A DNA stretch of 39,342 nt from the NCBI GenBank assembly GCA_003315655.1, contig NIZT01000062.1:1-39342 (forward strand), given 5' to 3'. A program made the position numbers and the translations under genes. The notes under the pieces are model-generated. The model had not been told where the DNA came from and did no database searches. It was given only the letters and a program-made list of their open reading frames with translations. This document shows, piece after piece, positions 19,201 to 27,277 of this stretch (position 1 is the first letter of the stretch; every line of letters starts with the position of its first letter). Origin of the DNA: Candidatus Methanobinarius endosymbioticus. Its GTDB lineage: Archaea; Methanobacteriota; Methanobacteria; Methanobacteriales; Methanobacteriaceae.

Positions 19201-19553
19201 AAATAGTTCATACTGCAACAAGTAAGAAACCTACTAAAATTGGTACTTTAGGAGCAAGTTATGAGCAAGTGAAAGAAGCTATTGAATTGGCTCTTGAAAT
19301 AGTTTATAATGATGATACTTTTATTAGTAATAATATTGAAAGTACTACTAATATTTATACTAATAAAGTTGATATAAATAATGTTAATAATAAGAATAAT
19401 GGTAATATTAATAATATTAATAGTGAAAATAATTTTAATAGAGAAAATATGGATAGAAATAGTATTAATGATATTATATTAATTATTGGGGAAGGGGGTT
19501 TTAAATATTCCCAAAAAATTTTAAATGAGGTAGATTTTGATAATAAGAAATAA
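16212..19553 (+). CDS. Tandem (fused) Mur ligase with two Cys4 inserts, probable pseudomurein synthesis
   Basis: A 1113-residue protein made of two complete Mur ligases head to tail. Half 1 (about 1-515): Rossmann LIVGAGNAG, ATPase GTDGKTTT at 125-132, TNLTPDHMDE, and DAAHNPES. Half 2 (about 520-1113): VVIGGCGTVG, GTNGKTTT at 636-643, TNITQDHLA, and DYAHNPAG. Each half carries a Cys4 insert in its central domain: Cys306, 309, 314, 316 and Cys800, 803, 822, 824 (CPVCGKELIY...YHCGCGF), the second strongly like the zinc ribbon of bacterial MurT. Asn-rich strings lie near 775-790 and 1035-1085. GTG 16212 follows GAGG at 16202-16205 and opens MISGKNILIVG; the in-frame TTG 16200 lacks such a site. 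The likely role is adding residues to the pseudomurein precursor; substrates are not known from sequence. Confidence 0.85.
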   Translation: MISGKNILIVGAGNAGRPVANLFNHLKNKVTVNDLNSFKDLPKKAQKKIKMLKTLGIDFDLGQHDHDLLNSVDAVYVSPNIPKAVDFIKKIHEFADEGKFDIIENNEVGKIINSLISIPMIGIAGTDGKTTTSNMINYALEGKFDTLIFSSLQNSLVIEGLVEMIVNSDHKNKELAIFELPHGTIRMVEGLELDACVVTNLTPDHMDEFNTYEEYIDRNIAIEKLLKNNGLVLVNGDDPIISKRLDTFTHDCIFYGLKNPQNIYFEGKTYFNDNIDYDIIAKDIELNELNGSSYKIVSNEIPTLVCSICDSLNCNCGDYSRKKINAFEKEVNIKVPGMINVENSLATILSSLIMGIDIDDAINRISNFNGVKGRFEKIDKINGINIFMDAAHNPESMEKLFNGLDASGRLILSLDNPDTLTSRNKTKIGEVLGKVADVLLVSTKNETTEIHDPNAASEVVEGAFNGVGGIKSYITNNVYESIFCALSIADEGDTILHIGPGVVNAYQSVKNDIKDSIDFYKAISGKVVVIGGCGTVGSLIARVLKANNIDVAISDSTEDTPLREVFEKEDIKLDLGHGYDKELLANASSFFLAPSLMHNEKLINNLKEINSNVPILGIDEIYKFFRSNKAVFGVTGTNGKTTTTEMLKNIFKTAGLKIPQHFLNIQGNTEYIPSLQSKLDGEVAVIEIGTFGNSGEIKSIAEKAEVDTGIITNITQDHLANGSFEDYIECKKEMVNVADNLILCGDDPIVSYLGSLKDNEDLLFFGINSFESTDENNNNNNNTNDDIFSNKKDFKESRICPVCGKELIYDINYLGHLGSYHCGCGFKNPELDVEALNISFNKENSSLDYILKIHEEKAEIYLKNGSIANVYNSLAVSTAAWLSGINIKTIAKGISSFEGVKGRLDMINENPKIIIDYAHNPAGVKSVMQTVNTLKNNNENLSKGILILVNTISSESGDEGDLEIAKLLSNADIIIPASYSADHYSNFIDEFNQDNCKIVHTATSKKPTKIGTLGASYEQVKEAIELALEIVYNDDTFISNNIESTTNIYTNKVDINNVNNKNNGNINNINSENNFNRENMDRNSINDIILIIGEGGFKYSQKILNEVDFDNKK
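18536..18560 (+). repeat. AAT triplet run inside the Mur fusion
   Basis: A run of consecutive AAT codons encodes about seven Asn followed by Thr-Asn, placed just before the second Cys4 site. Being a triplet repeat, its length can change without breaking the frame. Similar Asn codon runs occur near 19360-19440 and in the helicase gene. Confidence 0.8.
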
Positions 19554-19610
19554 ATGATTTAATAAAAAATTTAAAAGTCAAATAAATTGGGGATAAAGAG
19601 AGTTGATATT

Positions 19611-20881
19611 TTGAAAGAAAAAACACGGTGATAACTTAAGTGATCATAGAATTATTGGTTGTAGTAATATTGATGTTACCATTATCTTTTCTTGGGGGCG
19701 AGAATTTGATGGTGATGTAGATAAAATAGCTAAGTATAATTTAGATAAAACTGTATTTGCAGGTGAAAAAGTACTTGATAAATCTAAGATAGATAGGTAT
19801 CCTATAGCTACTAATATTGATTATTTATATGAAAGACTTAAAACTTTTGACATAACTGGAATATTTATAGCTTTAACCTCAGGAATTGTTCTTTTACCAA
19901 TTTCTGAATTTTCAAGTTCAGGTATTTCAGATTATGGTCAAGCTAAAGGATTTTCAGGACCTGGTGTTCTTAGAAAAGAAGATAATAAATTGTCAGTAAA
20001 AGCTCCAGACACATTTATTTGGGGATATAAAACTCCTTATACATTTGCTGGAAAAAATGATGATAGGATAGATATTTTTGAAGAAAATAAAACAATTAAA
20101 ACAGTTGGGAAAAATGATATAAATAATAATAATACTATTCCTAATAATTATGTTTCTGGAGAAACTGTTGAAAAATAGCATGGCAATGCGGATTCTGGCG
20201 ATAATATGACATTAGATTATGGATTAGATGATTTTTCAGATAATAGAAGTTTAATTAAACCAGATGAAATAAAGCAGTTATTTGGGGATGAAGTATATAA
20301 TTATATCAATAAATATCCTTCTGGATCACCAATAATGGTTTTTATGGAAAACTATGAATCTGTTCAAGCTTAGTGATGCTTATATATATTTGGGGTCATA
20401 TCCTCAATATAATGATGCAAATCGTGCTTTACAATGCAAAACAATTTGTAAAAGCTTGGAATAATACAATTATTCCTCCTAATAGTACATCTTCAGGAAC
20501 TGATATTGTTGGTTTTGCTGTTTCTGCAGATCCAAAAACACCTGGTGGTTCAGCTTCACATGGAGTTTGTCCTCCTACAAGAGCTTTAAGATCAGTAGCT
20601 TTAGCTATGGGATTTTCTCTTTATACTGGAATGAATGGGATCATGAAGCTGTTAATTTTGGTGTAAATTCTGGTTCAGGCATTAAGGTTACAAATAATCA
20701 TAAATATCCCGTAAAAATAGTTATGTGGACTGAAGGTGAAAGTACTGGACTTGTTATTCATGTAAAGATGATTGAACTAGTTCATTCAGATATTGATTTC
20801 AAAGAATTGAATGATATTAATAATTCCACTAGTAAAACAGTTATAGATAGTTCAAATACTTCAAATAGTTCAATTAATTAA
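19611..20881 (+). pseudogene. Broken gene with a membrane segment and a VanW-like C-terminal part
   Basis: A coding relic of about 420 codons. The main frame runs from about 19615 to 20370, lacks a usable start, and is cut by TAG at 20176-20178; it includes SWGREFDGDVDKIAKY and one hydrophobic segment (ITGIFIALTSGIVLLPI). A shift near 20371 leads to YIYLGSYPQYNDANRAL, a second near 20438 to AKQFVKAWNNTIIPPNS and the Gly-Gly-Ser...Gly-Val-Cys stretch, and a third near 20635 to NFGVNSGSGIKV, HKYPVKIVMW and the end at 20881. That order (FVKAWNNTIIPPNSTFSF-like, GG..GVC, then N..YPVKI) resembles VanW/YoaR-type domains found with cell-wall genes. It follows the Mur fusion by 57 bp, so it was probably a wall-associated membrane protein. 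The VanW likeness is by eye only. Confidence 0.65.
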
Positions 20882-20963
20882 AAAAAAAATTAAATATTTA
20901 ATATATAATTAACTTAGTTAATTATTTGCAATATTAATTATTTATTAATAAATGATGGTAAGT

Positions 20964-21710
20964 ATGTTAGTTTCTAGTGTTATAACAGCTGCTGGACAAA
21001 ATTTTCGTATGAAAAAGAGTCAAAAATTGAATAATATTCCTCTTAAGAATAAACTATTACTTCTATTTCCTAGTTATATAAATGAATTTTATAATGAAAA
21101 TATCGATATTAATAATGATGATATTAAAACTATTGATAAAAGCACGATTATTGAAACAACTATTAATAATGTACTTTCTTCTAAAGTAGATGAGTGTATT
21201 ATAGTTCTTGGTCATTATGCTGAAGAAATAGAAAAAATTATACTAAATATTTCTGATTCGAGAATTAAAATAATAAAAAATGATAATGTTAATGTGAGTT
21301 TATCTCATTCCTTATTAAATGGATTGAAACATTGTACTCATGATTATGTTTTATGTTTAGCTGGAGACCAACCTACAATAAGTTCAAAAACTTATGAAAA
21401 TATTATCGATTCATTTTTTAAATTAAAAAATCCTGAAAAGTCAATATCTATTCTTAGAAGAAAAAATTATGGAATATTAGATACTGCTGAAGGATTGGGA
21501 ATGCCATTTATAACCTCTAAAAATCAACTTATTAATTATCTTGATGGAAAAAATGATAATCTTAATCCATTACTAAGAAAAATTTTTGAGGATAAATTTT
21601 GTTTTCACGGTATAAAAGAATCTAATAAACTTGAATTAAGGAATATTAATGATTGGAATGAATATCAAAATGTTTTAAAGATATTAAATTCTTATAAATA
21701 TAAAAAATAG
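20964..21710 (+). CDS. MobA-like nucleotidyltransferase
   Basis: A 248-residue NTP-transferase of the MobA-like group. It opens with the glycine-rich nucleotide loop VITAAGQNFRMKKSQK (Lys-rich end as expected), has an IIETTINNVLSS segment, IIVLGHYAE, and the metal-binding LAGDQPTIS near residue 130, followed by GLGMPFI. Members transfer a nucleotide to molybdopterin or to sugar or other phosphates. The presence of an insert rich in Asn/Ile between residues 20 and 55 is unusual. Its place 80 bp after a cell-wall-type gene block leaves open a role in making a nucleotide-activated wall precursor, but the sequence alone does not distinguish that from cofactor synthesis. ATG 20964 is favoured because VSSVITAAG then begins at the proper distance; ATGs at 20952 and 20955 are alternatives. 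Confidence 0.72.
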   Translation: MLVSSVITAAGQNFRMKKSQKLNNIPLKNKLLLLFPSYINEFYNENIDINNDDIKTIDKSTIIETTINNVLSSKVDECIIVLGHYAEEIEKIILNISDSRIKIIKNDNVNVSLSHSLLNGLKHCTHDYVLCLAGDQPTISSKTYENIIDSFFKLKNPEKSISILRRKNYGILDTAEGLGMPFITSKNQLINYLDGKNDNLNPLLRKIFEDKFCFHGIKESNKLELRNINDWNEYQNVLKILNSYKYKK

Positions 21711-22148
21711 CTTATTTTATATCTATTTATTATAAAAAAGTATTTAAAGCTATTTATTTTTTTCATATTTATTCATGATTATTTACATTATTTATTCAAT
21801 TTATTATTTTATCTTTAAATAATTATCAACAATTAAAATACTTTACTAATTAAAATATTTTATTATTCTTCTTATTTTTATTATTTTTAACAATTTTCTT
21901 AAATCAAAAAATAAGACATTTATTATAGAAAATAAATTATAAATAGTAAAATTAATGATTAAAATAGGTTTAATAGGTTTAATAGGTTTAATAGGTTTAA
22001 TAGGTTTAATAGGTTTAATAAGTTAATAAAATTAATAAAGCTAATAAATTTTAGTAAATAATAATAAAATGATTAAAAACAATGAAATATTGATAAACTA
22101 AAGATATAATAAAAATATAATAATGATATAATAAATTATATTATTTTT
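21711..22148. other. Convergent non-coding gap with tandem repeat
   Basis: About 440 bases between convergent genes. It holds T-rich stretches suited to termination on both strands and the 9-base tandem repeat listed separately. No gene was seen. Confidence 0.6.
21963..22016. repeat. Six exact copies of a 9-base unit AATAGGTTT
   Basis: The unit AATAGGTTT repeats six times without change from 21963 to 22016, then decays (AATAAGTTAATAAA). This is a microsatellite in a convergent intergenic gap. A 9-base unit with no spacers is not a CRISPR array. Confidence 0.95.
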
Positions 22149-23210
22149 CTAAAATTTTTCATACATTCTCATTAAAAATTGAGCTAATGATACAATATCT
22201 TGACGATTGTGCTCAATTATTGGTATTAATGGACCAATATTTCCTTCTTTTAAATATGTATCATAATATCCAGGAATATGAGATCCTGGAATATTATCTG
22301 CACGATTAATGTTAAATATATGCTTTTCAATAGTACTTAATTTACAATTTGGTAATTTATCTTTCCAAAGAGCTCTAGCATAATAAATAAGATCATAGTG
22401 AAATGGTTGGCATTCATTATTTAATTGATAATAATTACATCTGTTATTAATAAATGGAACATCAAAACTTGCTCCATTATATGTAACTAATGTAGAATTA
22501 TCATCAATATGAGATAAATATCCATCAATAACAGCTAATTCTTCAACTTTATCTCTTAAAAGATATTGGGTAGAAGTAATTGATTTACCTTTTTTATCCA
22601 TTTCTGCCACACCAATTAGTATAATGGGAACATTAGAAAGTCCTAAGGTTTCGATATCCATAAATTTAAAACTATCATATTCAAGCTCACCTGCACATTT
22701 AAGCATTTTTCCTTTACTATTGGAATTTTTTCTAACTAAATTAAATATGTCTCTATGTGGTCCTGATTCTATGGTTTCAATAGTCATTTCTGCAAATTCT
22801 TTATATTTTTCATGATTTAATAAAGAATTAATATCTTCATAACCTTCTTCTTTAAGTTTTTTTTCAGTTGCAGGACCTATTTTAGGAAGTAATTTTAAAT
22901 CACACAATAAATTTTTTTCAAAGTCTTGTTTATCTAAAGAAAAATCTATTTTTTCTTTTTTAGTTATTTTTAAAGTTTCCCCAGACTCATTTTCAATTAT
23001 TTCGCTACCTTCAAGGTCTTCTAATTTTTGATCCTGATATTTGTCCATATAAATATATTTTAATTTAATTAATGGATCATCAGAATTAATTCCTGAATTT
23101 TCATGAGCTTTAGCAATAGTTTCATCAGAAGGTTTAGCTGATGTTAAAGATTGTGATAATATGGATTTTAACATATCTTTTTCATGATTTTCATATTTTT
23201 TTGATGTCAT
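22149..23210 (-). CDS. YprB/MrfB-like DEDDh exonuclease
   Basis: A 353-residue RNase H-fold exonuclease of the YprB type. After an N-terminal region without known domain, a helix-hairpin-helix (LLPKIGPATEKKLKEEG, about 107-123) is followed by the nuclease: DIETLG (Asp185, Glu187), TYNGASFDVPF (Asp250) and HNRQDIVSL (His334, Asp338), the DEDDh set. Bacillus subtilis MrfB has such a nuclease domain and a C-terminal TPR region; here the protein ends right after the nuclease, while the TPR is on the neighbouring helicase. It lies 117 bases after the 97-aa gene and 510 bases after the helicase on the same strand, which supports an operon. The start is the ATG at 23208-23210 with GGGT upstream. The substrate is probably DNA, by family analogy. 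Confidence 0.85.
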   Translation of the reverse strand: MTSKKYENHEKDMLKSILSQSLTSAKPSDETIAKAHENSGINSDDPLIKLKYIYMDKYQDQKLEDLEGSEIIENESGETLKITKKEKIDFSLDKQDFEKNLLCDLKLLPKIGPATEKKLKEEGYEDINSLLNHEKYKEFAEMTIETIESGPHRDIFNLVRKNSNSKGKMLKCAGELEYDSFKFMDIETLGLSNVPIILIGVAEMDKKGKSITSTQYLLRDKVEELAVIDGYLSHIDDNSTLVTYNGASFDVPFINNRCNYYQLNNECQPFHYDLIYYARALWKDKLPNCKLSTIEKHIFNINRADNIPGSHIPGYYDTYLKEGNIGPLIPIIEHNRQDIVSLAQFLMRMYEKF

Positions 23211-23327
23211 TTTTACCCTTATTTATTATTAATTTAATATGATTTAAATTTTAATGGAAACTTATATTTATTTTAATCTGGTATGTTTTAACTAGTATTA
23301 TAGTATTAGTTTCTATTGATATCAAAT

Positions 23328-23621
23328 TTAATCAATATCGACCTTAAAACTGATATTTTTACATGGAGGTTTACAACAAGAAGTTACTTCTTCGGTTCTA
23401 ATCGAAAATTTTCCATATTGTTCAAATAATTCATTTATTTGAGATTCTAAATTATGTATTATATTTTCATCAAAAACTTTAATATTACCTAAATAAGAGG
23501 ATGTTTTCGCTGAATTGATAATAGTTAATGTGTCTATTTTTTCAACTTTATTCTTATCTAAAATTGAATTGATTTTTTTAAGAAGTTCTGTTTTTATATG
23601 AGGTTTTTCTTTTTCACACAT
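23328..23621 (-). CDS. 97-aa conserved-looking protein with C-terminal Cys motif, unknown
   Basis: I do not recognise this family. The 97 residues start with MCEKEKPHIKTEL and form a mixed helix/strand protein without membrane or signal segment. Near the end is SCCKPPCKN (Cys82, Cys83, Cys87), which with Cys2 could bind a metal. Coding is supported by a good ribosome binding site on the minus strand (GAGATGAT, seven bases before the ATG at 23619-23621), ordinary codon use and its tight position between helicase (99 bases) and exonuclease (117 bases), all on one strand. Its place suggests a small partner of the helicase-nuclease pair, but that is inference. Confidence 0.7.
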   Translation of the reverse strand: MCEKEKPHIKTELLKKINSILDKNKVEKIDTLTIINSAKTSSYLGNIKVFDENIIHNLESQINELFEQYGKFSIRTEEVTSCCKPPCKNISFKVDID

Positions 23622-23720
23622 TTTATCATCTCTAATTTAATTATTATAATATTATTATATCATTATAATTTTTCTATTATTATTTTTATTATCTTTATTA
23701 ATATTTTATTAAGAATGATA

Positions 23721-26700
23721 CTAAATTCTATTTTCTATTTTTAAAATGCTAATTAATTCATGAACTTTCTCATTGGCAGGATCTACAATTAATGCTTTTC
23801 TTAAAAATTTAATAGCTCCTTTTGAATCTCCTTGATCATTTAAAATTGCTCCTAATAAATACCACGCATCAGAATTATCTTTATCAGTATCTAAAATATT
23901 TATTAATATATCTTTTGCAAAAGTGTAATTTTTTTCTTTAAATAACTTTAAAGCTTCTTGAAGTTTATTATGTACATTATTTTTGTTTTTTACTTTATTT
24001 TTTAAATTATTTTCAGTGATATAATCATTATTAGTATTATTTTCAACATTAGTTGTAGCCTTGTTTTTATGTATACTCTTATTTTTATTGTATATACTAT
24101 TAGTGTTCGTATGATTTTCATCAAGTTTTATATTGTTTTTAACTTTTTTTTCATACAGAAAATTATTGGTAGGTTCATTATTATTTACATATTCTTCTTT
24201 CATATTTTTATCATAATGTTTATAATTTTCACTTTTATGGATATTGTCTAAAGTATTTTTTCTTTCAATAACACTAACTTCACTTTCAATATAATTTAAT
24301 ATATGACTTGTAACATCTTTATGAAGTGGCTTATTTTCATTTCCACATTTTGGAGAGTATATGCAGGAAGGACAACCTGATTCACATAGGCAGGTATCAA
24401 TTAGACTCTTGGTTGATTGAACTAATTGATCAAAAACTTCAAGAGCTTTTTCACATATTCCAATTCCTCCTTCATATGCATCATAAATGAATATTGTGGC
24501 TTCTTGAGTATCTTGATGATAATTGGTAGATAAACCACCAATATCAAATTGATCACACATAACATGAAGTGGGAATAAACCAATTAATGCATGTTCAACT
24601 CCATGAAGACCTCCAGCGAAAACATTATTTTCTTCAAATTCATCTTCAAGAGTATCTTTTATTTCGATAGGTATAGTAAACCATATTCCCTTGGTATTAA
24701 ATCTTAATGGTGGAAGATCTAATGCAAAAGATCCAATTGACTTAGAAAAATTCATTTTTTTATATTCATGAAAATCTTCTGAAACCTCTAATTCACCAAA
24801 ATTAACAGTGAAATCTCCAATTCTTTCTCTTTTTATCTTTGATTTAATTTTAATATCAACATCTTTTAAAACTATGGTATGATAATCAACAGCTTCTTTA
24901 TAAACATTTACATATTTTGCTTCTAAATTTACACTATCTACAATATAAGTTTCTCCTTTGTTTATTAAAACAGCTCCTTCATGAGCTTCCTTATAAACCT
25001 GTCTTCTTTCAATTGTTTCTAATAATTTTCCTTCTGAAGGATTTCTATAGATAGTATTAATGTTATTTTTTTCTGTAGCTATTACTTTAAAAGAATCATT
25101 AGATAATTGATCAAGAGAATGTTTAAATGATGCTTCATCATCATATGGATATATGTATTGTTCTTTTTTGTTTTTTAATAATTCTCCATTTTTTACTAAA
25201 TTATCTAATCTATTATTTTTGAAATCAAATATTTCTTCTGCTTCTTCTTTTGTTATAGGAAATTCATTAGCTGCACATAAAATATGTGAAGTACTAATTA
25301 TATCATTATTCAAGTCTACAATTGCATTTTCATGAGGTTTGTCAAAGAAAAATTCTGGATTTTTCATAAAATATTGATCTAATTGATTTTCAAAAGCTAA
25401 AAGTATAACTAATGATTTTTGTTTTTCTCTTCCAGCACGTCCTGCTTGTTGCCATGTAGAAATCATAGTTCCAGGATATCCAGATATTATTACAGCATCT
25501 AATGATCCAATATTAATTCCTAATTCAAGTGCATTGGTACATGTTACTCCTAGATATTCTCTATTTTTAAGCCCTTCTTCAATGTTTCTTCTTTCACTAG
25601 CTAAATAACCTGCTCTATAAGCAGTAATTTTATCTGCTAATGGTCTTTTATATTGTTTCATGTCTTTTTTAGTCCACATAGCTATTAATTCAGCTAGCTT
25701 ACGTGAAACAGTAAAACATAATGTTTGAATATCTTTTAAAAGAAGATATAAAAAAATAATTTCTGTTTCTTGATGGATAGACAAACCATCAGTTATTTTT
25801 GTTCCTTCATCCCCATTATTGTTATTAGCTATTACATCTTTAATAAATTTGTCTTGCAGATCTTTATTTTTTTCTAATTTATTATTAGTGATTATATGAT
25901 TGATTTTTTTATTATTTCTATTATTATTACTATTGCTATTATTATTTCCAGTAGTAGTATTTTTTTTCACATTTTTATAAAAGGGATTATAAAATATAAA
26001 GTCTTTTTCACCATGAGGTGAAGTATCTTTATCAATTAGATGAAAATTCTCTCCTACTAATTTATTAGCCAACTCTTTAGGATTTGCTAGTGTTGCAGAA
26101 GAAAGAATGAATTGGGGGTTAGATCCATAGAATTTAGCTATTCTCTTTAATCTTCTTATTAAGAATGCTACATTAGAACCAAAAACTCCTTTATATGTAT
26201 GAGCTTCATCAATAACAATATATTTTAAATTACTATAGAAACGTTTCCATTGATGATGCCAGGATAAAATATGATGTATCTGATAAGGATTGGTTAGAAT
26301 TATTCTTGAATTTTGTCTAATTCCATATTTTTTGTTTTTAGGAGTGTCACCATCATAAGTAGCTGGTTTAATAGTCAAATCTAAATCTTTTTCAAAATCT
26401 TTTAAAACCTTTAATTGATCATTAGACAATGCTTTCGCTGGATAGATATACATTGCAGTAATTGATTTATTTTTAAGCATATTTTCAAAAATAGGTAAGT
26501 TAAAAGCTAGTGTCTTTCCTGATGCTGTTGGTGTTGTGATTATAATATTTTTTTCATTTTTAATTTTATTATAAGCTATGGTTTGATGTTTATACAATTT
26601 TATTTCTTTATTTTGAAGATAATTAGATATTTTACTATTTAAATTGTTTATATTTCCATAAATAGCTTCATTTCCTTTTAATGTTTCAATATGGGCTATT

Positions 26701-26753
26701 TTATGGCGAAAACGAATATCATTTTTAAATTTATCTATAGCTAATATATCCAT
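23721..26753 (-). CDS. MrfA/YprA-like DEAD-box helicase with Cys4 cluster and TPR tail
   Basis: A 1010-residue superfamily 2 helicase of the Hrq1/YprA (MrfA) group. Motifs: Q-like YKHQ near 54, TPTASGKT with Lys80, DEAH at 182-185, SSATLANP near 218, then the second RecA domain with TNALELGINI (about 406) and QQAGRAGR at 435-442. The DUF1998-type region follows (LHGVEHALIGLFP, YEGGIG) with Cys788, 790, 794, 797 and 803 as candidates for the four-Cys cluster. Beyond it are a Lys/Asn-rich linker (about 820-925) and a C-terminal TPR-like repeat region (AWYLLGAILNDQGDSKGAI). An Asn-rich insert lies at about 265-320. GTG 26762 is in frame, but it is part of the GTGAT binding site for ATG 26753. 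It probably unwinds damaged DNA for the YprB-like nuclease. Confidence 0.9.
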   Translation of the reverse strand: MDILAIDKFKNDIRFRHKIAHIETLKGNEAIYGNINNLNSKISNYLQNKEIKLYKHQTIAYNKIKNEKNIIITTPTASGKTLAFNLPIFENMLKNKSITAMYIYPAKALSNDQLKVLKDFEKDLDLTIKPATYDGDTPKNKKYGIRQNSRIILTNPYQIHHILSWHHQWKRFYSNLKYIVIDEAHTYKGVFGSNVAFLIRRLKRIAKFYGSNPQFILSSATLANPKELANKLVGENFHLIDKDTSPHGEKDFIFYNPFYKNVKKNTTTGNNNSNSNNNRNNKKINHIITNNKLEKNKDLQDKFIKDVIANNNNGDEGTKITDGLSIHQETEIIFLYLLLKDIQTLCFTVSRKLAELIAMWTKKDMKQYKRPLADKITAYRAGYLASERRNIEEGLKNREYLGVTCTNALELGINIGSLDAVIISGYPGTMISTWQQAGRAGREKQKSLVILLAFENQLDQYFMKNPEFFFDKPHENAIVDLNNDIISTSHILCAANEFPITKEEAEEIFDFKNNRLDNLVKNGELLKNKKEQYIYPYDDEASFKHSLDQLSNDSFKVIATEKNNINTIYRNPSEGKLLETIERRQVYKEAHEGAVLINKGETYIVDSVNLEAKYVNVYKEAVDYHTIVLKDVDIKIKSKIKRERIGDFTVNFGELEVSEDFHEYKKMNFSKSIGSFALDLPPLRFNTKGIWFTIPIEIKDTLEDEFEENNVFAGGLHGVEHALIGLFPLHVMCDQFDIGGLSTNYHQDTQEATIFIYDAYEGGIGICEKALEVFDQLVQSTKSLIDTCLCESGCPSCIYSPKCGNENKPLHKDVTSHILNYIESEVSVIERKNTLDNIHKSENYKHYDKNMKEEYVNNNEPTNNFLYEKKVKNNIKLDENHTNTNSIYNKNKSIHKNKATTNVENNTNNDYITENNLKNKVKNKNNVHNKLQEALKLFKEKNYTFAKDILINILDTDKDNSDAWYLLGAILNDQGDSKGAIKFLRKALIVDPANEKVHELISILKIENRI

Positions 26754-27277
26754 ATTAATCACTATTAAATTTATTAAAAAAGTAAAATATCTTATTATAA
26801 TTTATTATAGTAGAATATTTGATTAGAATTTCTCTCATTAAACTTTCATAATTTATATAAAGTAAAATTATATTAATTATATATTAGTTTTGTTTAATTA
26901 AATATTTTTCTTATAATAAATTTTATTTTATTATATATTATTATAAATTTTTATTATATAGTATTCTGTTATATATTAGTCTGTTATATTTTATTTTGTT
27001 ATATTATTACTATATTATATAAAATAATTTATAAATAATTTTAATATTACTTGTCCAAACCTATTAGAAAAGCTTTAATATTATCTTATTTATATACAAT
27101 TGGATATAAATATTCAAAGTAACAATTAATATATGTTTTTAATATTATATCATATTTATATTATAATAATTAGATTAATGAAATATAATAATATAAATTA
27201 GTGAAATACAGATTAATAAAACAAATTAATAATATAGGTTAATAAACATTGATTTAAACAAATCATGCGGAAATAAA
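26754..27277. other. Divergent non-coding region
   Basis: About 520 A/T-rich bases between the helicase (minus) and the UvrD-like relic (plus). CTGTTATAT or TTGTTATAT occurs at about 26966, 26981 and 26997, spaced 15-16 bases, a possible protein-binding series or chance. No gene seen. Confidence 0.5.

Noticed and set aside
21963-22016. CRISPR array
   Set aside because: The repeat unit is only 9 bases, has no spacers and no cas genes are near.
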